Assembly (NCBI GenBank): GCA_012523035.1
Contig: JAAYJH010000014.1
Span: 1-35,843, forward strand
Direction: 5' to 3'
Source: Fibrobacter sp.
GTDB lineage: Bacteria > Fibrobacterota > Fibrobacteria > Fibrobacterales > Fibrobacteraceae
DNA length: 35,843 nt
Below the pieces are notes generated by a model. The model searched no databases and was not told the origin of the DNA. It saw only the letters and a list, made by a program, of their open reading frames with translations. Position numbers and translations under genes: made by a program. Below are positions 15,743 through 23,974 of this stretch, piece after piece (positions within the stretch are counted from its first letter, which is position 1; every line of letters begins with the position of its first letter).

Positions 15743-17035
15743 ATGCATCGTTATTTTTTTCAAAAACGCCTTGTTTTTTTAGCTTTTCTATTCACTCCTT
15801 GCCTTTTCATGGCTTGTATTTTAGACCCGCCTCTTTCTAAAAGCACTGCACCCAATGAATTTCAATATAACCATTGGTTGTTAGAGTCTTTTTACATATA
15901 CCCCCAAGAAATCCAAAGCCCTAGTGAATACCAGTTTGATTTAGACAATCTCTATGGGCAGCTTTCGGATCCATACACCCGCTATATCCCTCCTGCCAAC
16001 AAAGAATCTACGGAAACACAAATAAACACTAGCTATGTTGCAGGTGATATTGGTTTGGAAATACTCTTGAACACCGCATCTCAACACCCTCTTTTTATTT
16101 ATCGTGTGTACCCCCAATCTCCAGCCGAAAAGGCCGGTATTCAACGCTACTCTAGCATTACAAAAATCAACGGGATGGACTTGTCTGGCGAAAACGCCTA
16201 CTCTATTTATCAAACGGAACTAGCAACTAATAAAACCGTTACACTCCATGTTTCTTCTGATTCTTTGGAACAAATATACATCCTAGATAAAAAAACTTTT
16301 TTAACACCCACTGTATTTATAGACACTATTCATAATATCCCATTCATTAGTATCACAGGCTTTAAGCCTCATACCATAGACCATCAAGAAGGTTCTTTGG
16401 GAGAATTAAAAGATATTTTAAAAAGAAATCAAAAAGCCCCTCTTCAAGTGCTTGATTTAAGGAATAATCTGGGGGGACACCTGAATCAGTGCATTGCTAT
16501 GGCCGACCTTTTTGTAGATAAAGGAGTCCTTTCTTCTTTTAAATCCCATAGTCGAAGCAATATAGGTGCTCCTACTACCCATAGTGAGGTTTATCATGCA
16601 AAAAAAGGAGATATTGCTGAATCACAAGATTTTTTGATACTAGTCAATCGATATACCGCTTCTTGTGCCGAAATTTTTGTAGCTGCTCTTGCAGAAAACA
16701 GAAACTTTTTGGTCATAGGAGAAGCAACTTACGGAAAGGCAGTGGGGCAAAACACATGGAAAACTAAAGAAAATGGCTTGGCTATTATCACTGGAATGGA
16801 GTTTTTGACTCCTAATAACACAAACTACAATCGAATAGGCATTCAACCCAATATTCCATGCAGTCCTGTTAGTTATCAATGCATTTATGATTTATATCCC
16901 AAACTTTTAACCAAAAACACAAAACTAGATTCCTTACAAAATCCAAAATCATTCTCTAGCTTAAAAAATCAGAATTTTATCCCTTTTGGTGGTGCAATTA
17001 AATATATTAAGAGTTCGGAGGCCCATCATGATTAG
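15743..17035 (+). CDS. S41 (C-terminal processing) peptidase lipoprotein, copy A
   Basis: The 430-residue lipoprotein has a hydrophobic signal and lipobox LFMAC (Cys25). An N-terminal cap domain (about 38-90) precedes a PDZ domain (about 95-170, including PAEKAGI and ITKINGMDL), then the S41 tail-specific protease domain. The Ser-Lys dyad is visible: Ser307 in TASCAEI and Lys332 in YGKAVGQ, 25 residues apart as in CtpA/Prc-type enzymes, plus LDLRNNLGGHL. It should cleave C-terminal tails of envelope proteins from the periplasmic face of a membrane. Its last eight bases overlap the start of a second S41 gene, pointing to tandem duplication and coupled translation. The Shine-Dalgarno is AAAGG, 12 bases upstream. 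Confidence 0.88.
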   Translation: MHRYFFQKRLVFLAFLFTPCLFMACILDPPLSKSTAPNEFQYNHWLLESFYIYPQEIQSPSEYQFDLDNLYGQLSDPYTRYIPPANKESTETQINTSYVAGDIGLEILLNTASQHPLFIYRVYPQSPAEKAGIQRYSSITKINGMDLSGENAYSIYQTELATNKTVTLHVSSDSLEQIYILDKKTFLTPTVFIDTIHNIPFISITGFKPHTIDHQEGSLGELKDILKRNQKAPLQVLDLRNNLGGHLNQCIAMADLFVDKGVLSSFKSHSRSNIGAPTTHSEVYHAKKGDIAESQDFLILVNRYTASCAEIFVAALAENRNFLVIGEATYGKAVGQNTWKTKENGLAIITGMEFLTPNNTNYNRIGIQPNIPCSPVSYQCIYDLYPKLLTKNTKLDSLQNPKSFSSLKNQNFIPFGGAIKYIKSSEAHHD

Positions 17036-18380
17036 AATTGAAAAATCATTTTTTTTATTCACTGCTTTGCTTTTTTTATTAATGCTTGTTGCTTGCCCTA
17101 CTTATACCCCCATAGAAAATGATCCTATTCAAAAAGAACCGGTGACAAAAGCGGATTCTTTGGAATATGAGTTTGACTACAATTATTTATTGTTAGAAGC
17201 TTACTATTTTTATGCGAATCAAGAGTTGCAATCTGCAGAATATTATTATTACGAAACCAGCTCCCCGAATGTTTTTGATAAAATTGTGAATATGTACGAA
17301 GAAATGGAAGATCCTTTTACTCAGTATTTCGAGCCCGAGTATTTTGACTGGATATATTCATGGTTGGTTTCTTCCGACGAGTCTCTCGGACTTGGGATCG
17401 AAATCGACTCCTCTATGATAATCACTCAAATATACGAAAACAGCCCCGCCGATAAAAACAATATGCGAGTTGGAGATAAAATTATCAGTGTAGACTCTAC
17501 AGAAACCAACACTACTTCTATTTTTGAGCGACTGATTTCTGGTAAACTCAATGAGACTCGAGTGATTACTGCTCTAAGAGATGAGGATACTCTTTCTTTT
17601 AAACTTCAAATCGCCTCCATATTATCTCCTACCGTATTTTTAAGCTGGAAAGACAGCATTCCCATTATAAAAATCACAGAATTTTCTGATAGTACCGCCA
17701 ACCCCAAAGGGACCTCTGCTGAATTTAAAAAGATTTTAGAGGCTACAAAAACAGCAAAAGCCACTGTGATCGATCTTCGAGACAATTCTGGAGGAGCCAT
17801 TGACCACTGTGTTGATGTTGCTGCAGAAATGCTTCAAAAAAACGACACTCTAATTTTAGAAGTTTCAAAGTATCCAGATACAAACAGTTACATGCAGCTC
17901 ACCGATACCAATATTTATAAAAATGCTCAAGATGGTGTTGGAAAAGGTCGCTATTATGTGTTTTTACAAAATGAAAAGACCGCTAGTTGTTCAGAAATTT
18001 TGATTGCTGCTGTCACTTCTAATGTGAATGCCCCTGTTGTTGGAACTCTATCCTATGGTAAAGGAATTGGCCAATACTATTTTATCACTTATTTAAGTGG
18101 AATTGCCGCCATCACTTCTCTTGAGTTTTTAGATAAAAACTTTGATTCTTACAACCATTATGGAATTAAACCAGACTTTGTTATTGCTGACTCACAAGAC
18201 GCCACCCATAAAGCCCTAACGCTGGCCAAAGAACAAAGCTATCAAAGGACAGAAGGCTATGGCAACACCTATCATTTGTTTACAAAAAAACAAGCCAATA
18301 CAAGCCCTCAAAAGGACACCCATAAGGGAGCCTTTAAGTTAAGAAAAGCCCCCACTCTACCTTTAAAAACTATTGAATAG
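17028..18380 (+). CDS. S41 (C-terminal processing) peptidase lipoprotein, copy B
   Basis: The 450-residue paralogue of the preceding protein starts at ATG 17028, with GGAGG five bases upstream inside the end of copy A. This start gives a lipoprotein signal MIRIEKSFFLF ending LMLVAC (Cys23). A more upstream in-frame ATG at 16986 would bury the signal. The domain order is cap (about 35-105), PDZ (about 115-190, PADKNNMRVGDKIISVD) and S41 catalytic domain with IDLRDNSGGAI, Ser320 in TASCSEI and Lys345 in YGKGIGQ. It has a longer C-terminal tail than copy A, rich in Lys, Gln and Thr. Its end overlaps the convergent M23 peptidase gene by 11 bases with no terminator between them. Confidence 0.88.
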   Translation: MIRIEKSFFLFTALLFLLMLVACPTYTPIENDPIQKEPVTKADSLEYEFDYNYLLLEAYYFYANQELQSAEYYYYETSSPNVFDKIVNMYEEMEDPFTQYFEPEYFDWIYSWLVSSDESLGLGIEIDSSMIITQIYENSPADKNNMRVGDKIISVDSTETNTTSIFERLISGKLNETRVITALRDEDTLSFKLQIASILSPTVFLSWKDSIPIIKITEFSDSTANPKGTSAEFKKILEATKTAKATVIDLRDNSGGAIDHCVDVAAEMLQKNDTLILEVSKYPDTNSYMQLTDTNIYKNAQDGVGKGRYYVFLQNEKTASCSEILIAAVTSNVNAPVVGTLSYGKGIGQYYFITYLSGIAAITSLEFLDKNFDSYNHYGIKPDFVIADSQDATHKALTLAKEQSYQRTEGYGNTYHLFTKKQANTSPQKDTHKGAFKLRKAPTLPLKTIE

Positions 18381-19680
18381 CTCGCATTCGAACAAAAACA
18401 TCTAAAGAGTCATTTATTTTTTGAAGTGACTCTGCTTCTGTTAAAGCCAGTTCTTGCTGGATCCCTTTTATTTGTTCTTGTAAACGCTTCAAGCGTTCTC
18501 CTTCTAGTTTTGGAGTGGCAATCATAGTTTTAGTCAAAGGGTTGATCCATTTGCCTTGAGCATTTTTAAAACCAAAGTGTAAATGAGGCCCAGTGCTTCT
18601 ACCGGTGCTCCCCACTCGTCCAATCATTTGTCTAGGTGAAACTTTAGTGCCCACACTCACCAAGCGTTTGTCTAAGTGCAAATACCAGCTACTCGATTGA
18701 TCTCGATGCTTGATAGCTATTTTGTTTCCACTTAAATTATCATAGCCAGAGACTATCACCACCCCCTCTGCTACAGCATACACAGGCGAAGATCTGGGAC
18801 TTCCATAATCTACTCCGTTATGGTAAGATCGAGCTCCAGTAATAGGGTGAATACGCCGCCCAAAAGAACTAGTGATATGCAGTCTATCTAAGGGGTAGCG
18901 AAGACCGTCAAAAATCAAGGCCTCCCCAGAAGCTGTGTAATGAGCATTAAAGGTACTTTTAGGATCGGGGTCTTCATATCGAAATGCTTGGTGATGCCCA
19001 ACTGTTCTGCCTTCAAATTCTGCGTACAAGACTTTCCCATCTATCCAATTTGAATCTTGATAAAAAGACTCTTCTAATAAAACTTTAAAACGATCTCCTG
19101 GTTGAGCTTGGTGAAAGGCCACCTTGCATTGAAGCACACCACTGACAATGCCTACCATACGAGCAGGAACCCCGACTTGAAATAAAAGTCCATTGAGCGT
19201 GCTCCCCTTTTCTAGTTTTCCTTCAAATACCGATTGTTTTTTCGTGAGTTTTTTAGACACCAATTTATAGTCAAAAGTGTTTTCTTTTTTGTTTTTATAA
19301 AGTAGGTGAATTTTTGCTAAGTTTTCTTGATACCTAAACACCTCTACACTTTCAAGACTGTCTTTAAGTGCATAAAACACCTGCCCCACCTTTAAATTAG
19401 AGAGTTCCACACTATCTTGAATGGCAAGCACAATTTTTCGTCTATCTGTATCTGCAATCCCCATACGATTCAAGACCTGAAAAAGTCCCTCACCTGCTCG
19501 CACCGAATCACTTACAATTGTGAACTGTTTTTGTTGATTTTCATTAGCTAGTTTTTTTTGTAAAACTTGTAAATCTGTTTCTAGTCCGTGCTTTATGTCT
19601 TTTAATTGATTGATTTTAGAGTTTTCATTACAAGAAATCAATAAGACTCCACACACAAATAAAAGAAAATATTTATTCAA
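18370..19680 (-). CDS. M23 (LytM-type) peptidase lipoprotein, TTG start
   Basis: The 436-residue lipoprotein's best start is TTG 19680. GGAGG lies six bases upstream and the signal peptide then runs NKYFLLFVCGVLLISC with Cys17 acylated. The ATG further upstream (19731) overlaps a terminator and is unlikely. A coiled-coil follows (about 22-50), then two OapA/LysM-like adaptor segments. The M23 zinc peptidase domain (about 270-385) has HNGVDYG and HLHFG ligand motifs plus the SSFGRRIHPITG motif. The C-terminal 50 residues form another coiled-coil. By analogy with MepM-type enzymes it cuts peptidoglycan cross-links, and the zinc-ligand motifs are complete, so it is probably catalytic rather than an EnvC-like activator. 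It lies after FKBP in the same direction but past its terminator. Confidence 0.88.
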   Translation of the reverse strand: MNKYFLLFVCGVLLISCNENSKINQLKDIKHGLETDLQVLQKKLANENQQKQFTIVSDSVRAGEGLFQVLNRMGIADTDRRKIVLAIQDSVELSNLKVGQVFYALKDSLESVEVFRYQENLAKIHLLYKNKKENTFDYKLVSKKLTKKQSVFEGKLEKGSTLNGLLFQVGVPARMVGIVSGVLQCKVAFHQAQPGDRFKVLLEESFYQDSNWIDGKVLYAEFEGRTVGHHQAFRYEDPDPKSTFNAHYTASGEALIFDGLRYPLDRLHITSSFGRRIHPITGARSYHNGVDYGSPRSSPVYAVAEGVVIVSGYDNLSGNKIAIKHRDQSSSWYLHLDKRLVSVGTKVSPRQMIGRVGSTGRSTGPHLHFGFKNAQGKWINPLTKTMIATPKLEGERLKRLQEQIKGIQQELALTEAESLQKINDSLDVFVRMRAIQ

Positions 19681-19686
19681 AAAAAA

Positions 19687-19691
19687 CCTCC
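19687..19691 (-). promoter_or_regulatory. Strong Shine-Dalgarno deciding the TTG start of the M23 gene
   Basis: GGAGG on the minus strand, six T before TTG, is the only good ribosome binding site near this gene's 5' end. It fixes a non-ATG start at 19680. Confidence 0.75.
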
Positions 19692-19695
19692 AAAC

Positions 19696-19736
19696 AAAAA
19701 AGCCACTGATGTTCCCCGTAAACGGCATCAATGACC
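19696..19736 (-). terminator. Intrinsic terminator between FKBP and M23 genes
   Basis: On the minus strand GGTCATTGATG pairs with CATCAGTGGCT over 11 bp (three G-U pairs), with an inner CCGT/ACGG extension, and is followed by six U. It ends only about 16 bases before the M23 TTG start, so M23 needs read-through or transcription starting inside this element. Confidence 0.7.
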
Positions 19737-19775
19737 TTTTGTTAGAATAAAGGACTATTCCCTTTTATAAACAAT

Positions 19776-20522
19776 TTATTTCGCAGCTGCTTCTGGAGCC
19801 TTTACGCCTAGGAGCTCCATTTCAAAAATTAGTAAACTATTTCCAGGAATAACTTGTCGTCTTTGTGGTCCATAACCTAGTTCACTTGGAATCCAAGCTT
19901 CTACTTTAGTTCCCACCTTCATGATTTTTAAAAGTTCAGTCCATCCAGGAATCACAGCAGTGACTGGAAATTCTGCAGGCACTCCTCTTTTATGGCTACT
20001 GTCAAACTCGGTACCGTCTAAAAGTGTACCCTTGTAATGGACAGAGACAATGCTAGCATCGTTTGGAATTTCTCCATCGCCCTGAGTGATCACTTTGTAT
20101 TGAAGTCCACTTTCTGTAGTGATTACGCCTTCTTGAGTTTTGTTTTTTTCTAAAAATGCGGTTTGAGCAGCTCTATTGGTTTCTGCCTCAACACTGTCTT
20201 TTTGAGCTTTTTCTTGTTGGCGTTTCATAGAAAACTCATTGAGAACAGCAAACAAAGCAGAATCCGACATCAACCCTACCGCACTATCTTGTCTTAATCG
20301 TTCATTAAAGGCTTGTAAAAACACATCGTAGTCTAGATCAATAGAGTCACGGTGTATTAACAAAGTACGAGCTTGTTGACCAAAAGACGCACCCAAAGCA
20401 TAACTATAGTTGTCTTTTTCTGTGGTCAAACTAGATTTTTTTGTTCCTGGAGTGCTCATTTCATTACAAGCTAAGAAAAGAACAGAAACAAAAGCTATAG
20501 ATAAAATAGACTTGAAATTCAT
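19776..20522 (-). CDS. FKBP-type peptidyl-prolyl isomerase lipoprotein (Mip/FklB-like)
   Basis: The 248-residue lipoprotein has a signal peptide ending VLFLAC (Cys19). An N-terminal dimerisation-type domain contains YSYALGASFGQQ (about 40-51), as in Mip/FklB/FkpA proteins. A helical linker with many Lys and Gln leads to the C-terminal FKBP domain (about 138-243), which has YKVITQGDG, VHYKGTLLDGTEFDSS, VIPGWTE and IPSELGYG. It should catalyse proline isomerisation and act as a chaperone for envelope proteins. It lies upstream of the M23 peptidase on the same strand, separated by an intrinsic terminator, and diverges from glmS. Confidence 0.92.
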   Translation of the reverse strand: MNFKSILSIAFVSVLFLACNEMSTPGTKKSSLTTEKDNYSYALGASFGQQARTLLIHRDSIDLDYDVFLQAFNERLRQDSAVGLMSDSALFAVLNEFSMKRQQEKAQKDSVEAETNRAAQTAFLEKNKTQEGVITTESGLQYKVITQGDGEIPNDASIVSVHYKGTLLDGTEFDSSHKRGVPAEFPVTAVIPGWTELLKIMKVGTKVEAWIPSELGYGPQRRQVIPGNSLLIFEMELLGVKAPEAAAK

Positions 20523-20791
20523 ATAATCCTCACTTAAAAAAAGAGTCCATCAAAACACAAATTGAATCCAATGAAATTTTATAACCCCTAGCAATTTTTC
20601 TGTCATTGCTTTATGGAGGAGTATTCTTACAAACTCAAAAAGTTTTGAAAAACACTTAGTGAAATAAAATAGAAAAACATTTCTACAAAAACACCTTTTA
20701 TTTTAATTTTTACAGCTGTAACCCTTTTTAAGATGCTTTTTTTTAGATATAAATGTATTTTTGAGTTATTGAATTTAAAATAAGGTGATAT

Positions 20792-22621
20792 ATGTGCGGA
20801 ATCATTAGCTATATTGGAAACAAACAAGCCTTGCCTATTCTTTTAGAGGGCTTAAAAACTTTGGAATATCGCGGGTATGATAGTGCAGGTGTTAGTTTAA
20901 TTTGTGACAAGCAACTCCAAACGCAAAAAGTATCTGGTAAAATAGCTGTTTTAGAATCCAAGTTACAAAGTCAATGTTTTGAAAGTCATATTGGAATCGC
21001 ACACACCAGATGGGCTACCCATGGAAGTCCTGTAGAGGCAAACGCACACCCTCACAATAGTTTTGACAACAAAATCTCTGTGGTCCACAATGGGATCATT
21101 GAAAACTATGCCGCACTTAAAGCCAAGTTAGAAAGTCAAGGGATTGTCTTTAACTCCGAAACCGACACCGAAGTGATTTCTCATTTAATTGCTCTTTTTT
21201 ATAAAGGTGACATTAAGTCTGCTGTGTTTCAAGCGATTAGCAAGCTAGAAGGAGCCTTTGGAATTGCTGTGCTCTGTGAAGATGAACCTGGCGTATTGAT
21301 TGGTGCAAGGCGTGGTAGCCCTCTGATACTTGGAATTGGAGACGACAACGATTTTTACTTGGCAAGTGATGTTTCTGCTATTATCAATCACACTCAAAAA
21401 GTCATCTATTTAGATGACAATGATATCGTAGTCATTCAAAATAAAAATTATGAGCTTCTGAATTTAAATCAACAACGAGTACAAAGAGAAATTCAAGAGT
21501 TAGAATTTGATGTGGAATCTGTGTCTAAGGGTGGATTTCCTCATTTTATGCTCAAAGAAATTTTTGAACAACCTGAATCTCTAGAAAACACTATGCGTGG
21601 TCGCCTTTTACTGGCCGAAGGGAATGCCAAGCTTTCTGGCCTAGACGCTAATATTAAAGAACTTCGTGCTATCAATCGAATTATTATTATTGGGTGTGGT
21701 ACTAGTTTTTATGCAGGAATGGTGGGTGAATATATGATCGAAGCCCTAGCTGGAATCCCTGTAGAGGTGGAGTATGCTTCTGAATTTCGTTATAGAAACC
21801 CAATTATAGCTCCTGGAACTTTGGTCCTTGCTATTTCTCAATCTGGCGAAACTGCTGACACTTTGTCTGCACTAAAAGAAGCTCAGCACAAAGGAGCCAC
21901 TGTCCTTGGTATCTGCAATGCAGTGGGTTCTTCTATTGCTCGATACTCTGACGGTGGCGTTTATTTGCATGCTGGTCCAGAAATAGGGGTGGCAAGTACC
22001 AAAGCTTTTACTTCTCAAGTCACTGTTTTAGCTATGATTTCTTTGTTACTGGGTAGGCAAAGGCATATATCTTTTGAAAAAGGAATCAATATCGCAAAAG
22101 CCCTTTCTGAACTCCCTATTTTAGTTAAAAGAACCTTATCCCTTTCAAAACAAATCGAAGAGATAGCCTCTCACTTTGTGAATGCTAAAAACTTTCTCTA
22201 TTTAGGTCGCCATTACAATTATCCTGTGGCTATGGAAGGTGCTTTAAAACTCAAAGAAATTAGTTATATCCATGCAGAAGGCTACCCTGCCGCCGAGATG
22301 AAACACGGGCCCATCGCTCTTATCGACGAAGACATGCCTGTAGTGGTGGTGGCTCCAAAAGATGCTTTATTTGAAAAGATTATCTCCAATGTTCGAGAAA
22401 TAAAGGCCAGAGGTGGTCGTATTATTGCTATTACCACCGAGCAAAATACCGAACTCAACGAGTACGCAGACCATGTTATCTTGGTGCCAAAAACTTTATC
22501 GATGCTAATGCCTATCATCACTAGCGTTCCTCTTCAACTTTTGGCTTATCACATAGCGGTACTTAGAGGCAATAATGTGGACCAACCTAGAAACTTGGCA
22601 AAAAGCGTCACTGTCGAATAA
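20792..22621 (+). CDS. glmS: Glutamine-fructose-6-phosphate aminotransferase
   Basis: The 609-residue full-length GlmS makes glucosamine-6-phosphate, the first committed step to UDP-GlcNAc for peptidoglycan and LPS. The N-terminal class II glutaminase domain has the nucleophile Cys2 (MCGIISYIG), EYRGYDSAG and TRWATHG. Two SIS domains follow, with CGTSFYAG, SQSGETADT and STKAFTSQ. The C-terminus LAKSVTVE is the conserved sugar-site tail. The start is fixed by Cys2 and has AAGGTGAT upstream. The 5' region shows no glmS ribozyme-like structure that I can recognise. scpA starts eight bases after its stop. Confidence 0.97.
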   Translation: MCGIISYIGNKQALPILLEGLKTLEYRGYDSAGVSLICDKQLQTQKVSGKIAVLESKLQSQCFESHIGIAHTRWATHGSPVEANAHPHNSFDNKISVVHNGIIENYAALKAKLESQGIVFNSETDTEVISHLIALFYKGDIKSAVFQAISKLEGAFGIAVLCEDEPGVLIGARRGSPLILGIGDDNDFYLASDVSAIINHTQKVIYLDDNDIVVIQNKNYELLNLNQQRVQREIQELEFDVESVSKGGFPHFMLKEIFEQPESLENTMRGRLLLAEGNAKLSGLDANIKELRAINRIIIIGCGTSFYAGMVGEYMIEALAGIPVEVEYASEFRYRNPIIAPGTLVLAISQSGETADTLSALKEAQHKGATVLGICNAVGSSIARYSDGGVYLHAGPEIGVASTKAFTSQVTVLAMISLLLGRQRHISFEKGINIAKALSELPILVKRTLSLSKQIEEIASHFVNAKNFLYLGRHYNYPVAMEGALKLKEISYIHAEGYPAAEMKHGPIALIDEDMPVVVVAPKDALFEKIISNVREIKARGGRIIAITTEQNTELNEYADHVILVPKTLSMLMPIITSVPLQLLAYHIAVLRGNNVDQPRNLAKSVTVE

Positions 22622-22629
22622 TTGAATCG

Positions 22630-23682
22630 ATGCAGAACCATGAATTAGAAGATTACGAAGTTCGAATTGGGGTTTTTGAAGGTCCCATGGATTTGCTTTT
22701 ATACCTGGTTCAAAAAAACGAAGTCGAAGCCAGTGAAGTCTCTATCTCTGAAATCACAGATCAATATTTATTGTGGATCAAAGATTTAGCAGAAGCTAAT
22801 TTATCAGAAGCCGGTGATTTTTTGTTTATGGCGAGTCGTTTAATGGCTTTAAAAGTCAGAGAGCTGCTCCCCAAAGAAGAGCAAAGCGAAGAAGACCTTT
22901 TAGAATTTAGCGAAGATAGAGAACAACTTTTAAAAGAAATGCTAGAATACCAAAGGTTCAAGCAAGTGGCTAAAGGACTACAGGATTTCGAAGAAAAACA
23001 CTTTGGTTCCTTTTATAGAGGACAATTAGAAAAAGCCTTAAACGAAGAGGAAGAGCTTGCCGATGCCAATATTTGGCAACTCTTTAGGGCCTATCAAAAA
23101 AAATTAAAAGTCCGTAATGCAGAGTCTGTGCACCGCATTGAGCTGGATTATGTCACAATCGAAGACCGAGAGCAAGCTATAAGCAATTATCTGGGTGAAC
23201 ACGGTAAAGCTCTTTTTGAAGATTTAATTGGCAGAGAAAAACACCCTATTGTGGCTGCAGTGACTTTTATGGCTCTTTTAGAGATGATCAAAACCGACGA
23301 GGTGATCTTTCGACAAAGTGAGGCACTGGGGCCAATCTGGCTTTATCGTAAAAAAAATAATGCCGAATTTTCTGACGAGATGGCCAATGAGTCCTTTATT
23401 CTTTCTAAAGATTCTGATTATGAACCTGGTCTTGTCGAGGCGATTCGAAATCGAGAGTCTTCTATTGCTTCTCACCAAAACCCCACCATAGATGCTGTGA
23501 TGCGTGAAGCTACTCTTTGGGCTAGTCAAGGGAAAGCTATTCAAGATGAAGATCTTTTTGCGATGCTCGAGGGGCAAATTCAACTTTCAGAAGAAAAAAA
23601 GTCTGCAACAGCAAGCTCTACAGAGATCGACAAAGAAGAAACTATGCCTTTAAAGCCAGGCGCTTCTGAAACTTCAATATAA
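22630..23682 (+). CDS. scpA: Segregation and condensation protein A
   Basis: The 350-residue kleisin subunit of the bacterial condensin (SMC-ScpAB) is recognised by its N-terminal signature YEVRIGVFEGPMDLLLYLV followed by SISEITDQYL. The body is acidic and helical, and a C-terminal winged-helix part (about 200-240, HPIVAAVTFMALLEMI) binds the SMC head. It is longer than typical ScpA (about 250 residues), with a low-complexity acidic tail from about residue 250. The last residues, PLKPGASETSI and the stop, are encoded by a copy of the dispersed repeat. scpB is not next to it; the following gene is convergent. It is probably co-transcribed with glmS. Confidence 0.92.
   Translation: MQNHELEDYEVRIGVFEGPMDLLLYLVQKNEVEASEVSISEITDQYLLWIKDLAEANLSEAGDFLFMASRLMALKVRELLPKEEQSEEDLLEFSEDREQLLKEMLEYQRFKQVAKGLQDFEEKHFGSFYRGQLEKALNEEEELADANIWQLFRAYQKKLKVRNAESVHRIELDYVTIEDREQAISNYLGEHGKALFEDLIGREKHPIVAAVTFMALLEMIKTDEVIFRQSEALGPIWLYRKKNNAEFSDEMANESFILSKDSDYEPGLVEAIRNRESSIASHQNPTIDAVMREATLWASQGKAIQDEDLFAMLEGQIQLSEEKKSATASSTEIDKEETMPLKPGASETSI
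23649..23677 (+). repeat. Dispersed repeat, copy 4, inside the 3' end of scpA
   Basis: It reads TTTAAAGCCAGGCG, then CTTCTGAA, then ACTTCAA, matching the copy at 12538-12568 except for three fewer A in the lead. It is translated in the scpA frame as KPGASETS, and the stop follows three bases later. Confidence 0.75.
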
Positions 23683-23687
23683 AAAAA

Positions 23688-23972
23688 TCAATCCCAGAGC
23701 ACCGAAGGAGGAGGGTCTTTAAGCTCTTTGTTTTCTTTGGCTGCTTGAAATTTTTTCTCTATGATTTTTAGCTTTTGCTTTTCTTTTTCTTGAGCTGCTT
23801 TGAATTTGGCGTCCAGTTCTTCTGAACGATTTTTTTGTTGCTCCATAAAATCATCCAAAGAGAGTCGTTCTTTTTTGTGCTCTTGATGGCTTAGTACCGC
23901 CCCTGTTTCGGGGTCTATGACCATGTTAGCTTTGCAACAAGGGCATTGGACTTTTAGTGTTTTTAAGCTCAT
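23688..23972 (-). CDS. Small CxxC-motif coiled-coil protein, unknown function
   Basis: The 94-residue protein has one CPCC metal-type motif near the N-terminus (VQCPCCKANMVIDPETGAV). A Lys/Glu/Gln-rich coiled-coil follows (about 28-85) and it ends PPPSVLWD. A second CxxC, needed for a full zinc ribbon, is missing, although nearby His residues (HQEHKKE) could contribute. Its start lies two bases after the stop of the YugP-type peptidase, so the two are in one operon. There is no signal peptide, so it is cytosolic. I recognise this only as a conserved-hypothetical type and assign no function. Confidence 0.7.
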   Translation of the reverse strand: MSLKTLKVQCPCCKANMVIDPETGAVLSHQEHKKERLSLDDFMEQQKNRSEELDAKFKAAQEKEKQKLKIIEKKFQAAKENKELKDPPPSVLWD

Positions 23973-23974
23973 AT

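Noticed and set aside
20523-20791. glmS ribozyme/riboswitch upstream of glmS
   Set aside because: No conserved ribozyme core or paired elements were recognised in the leader.
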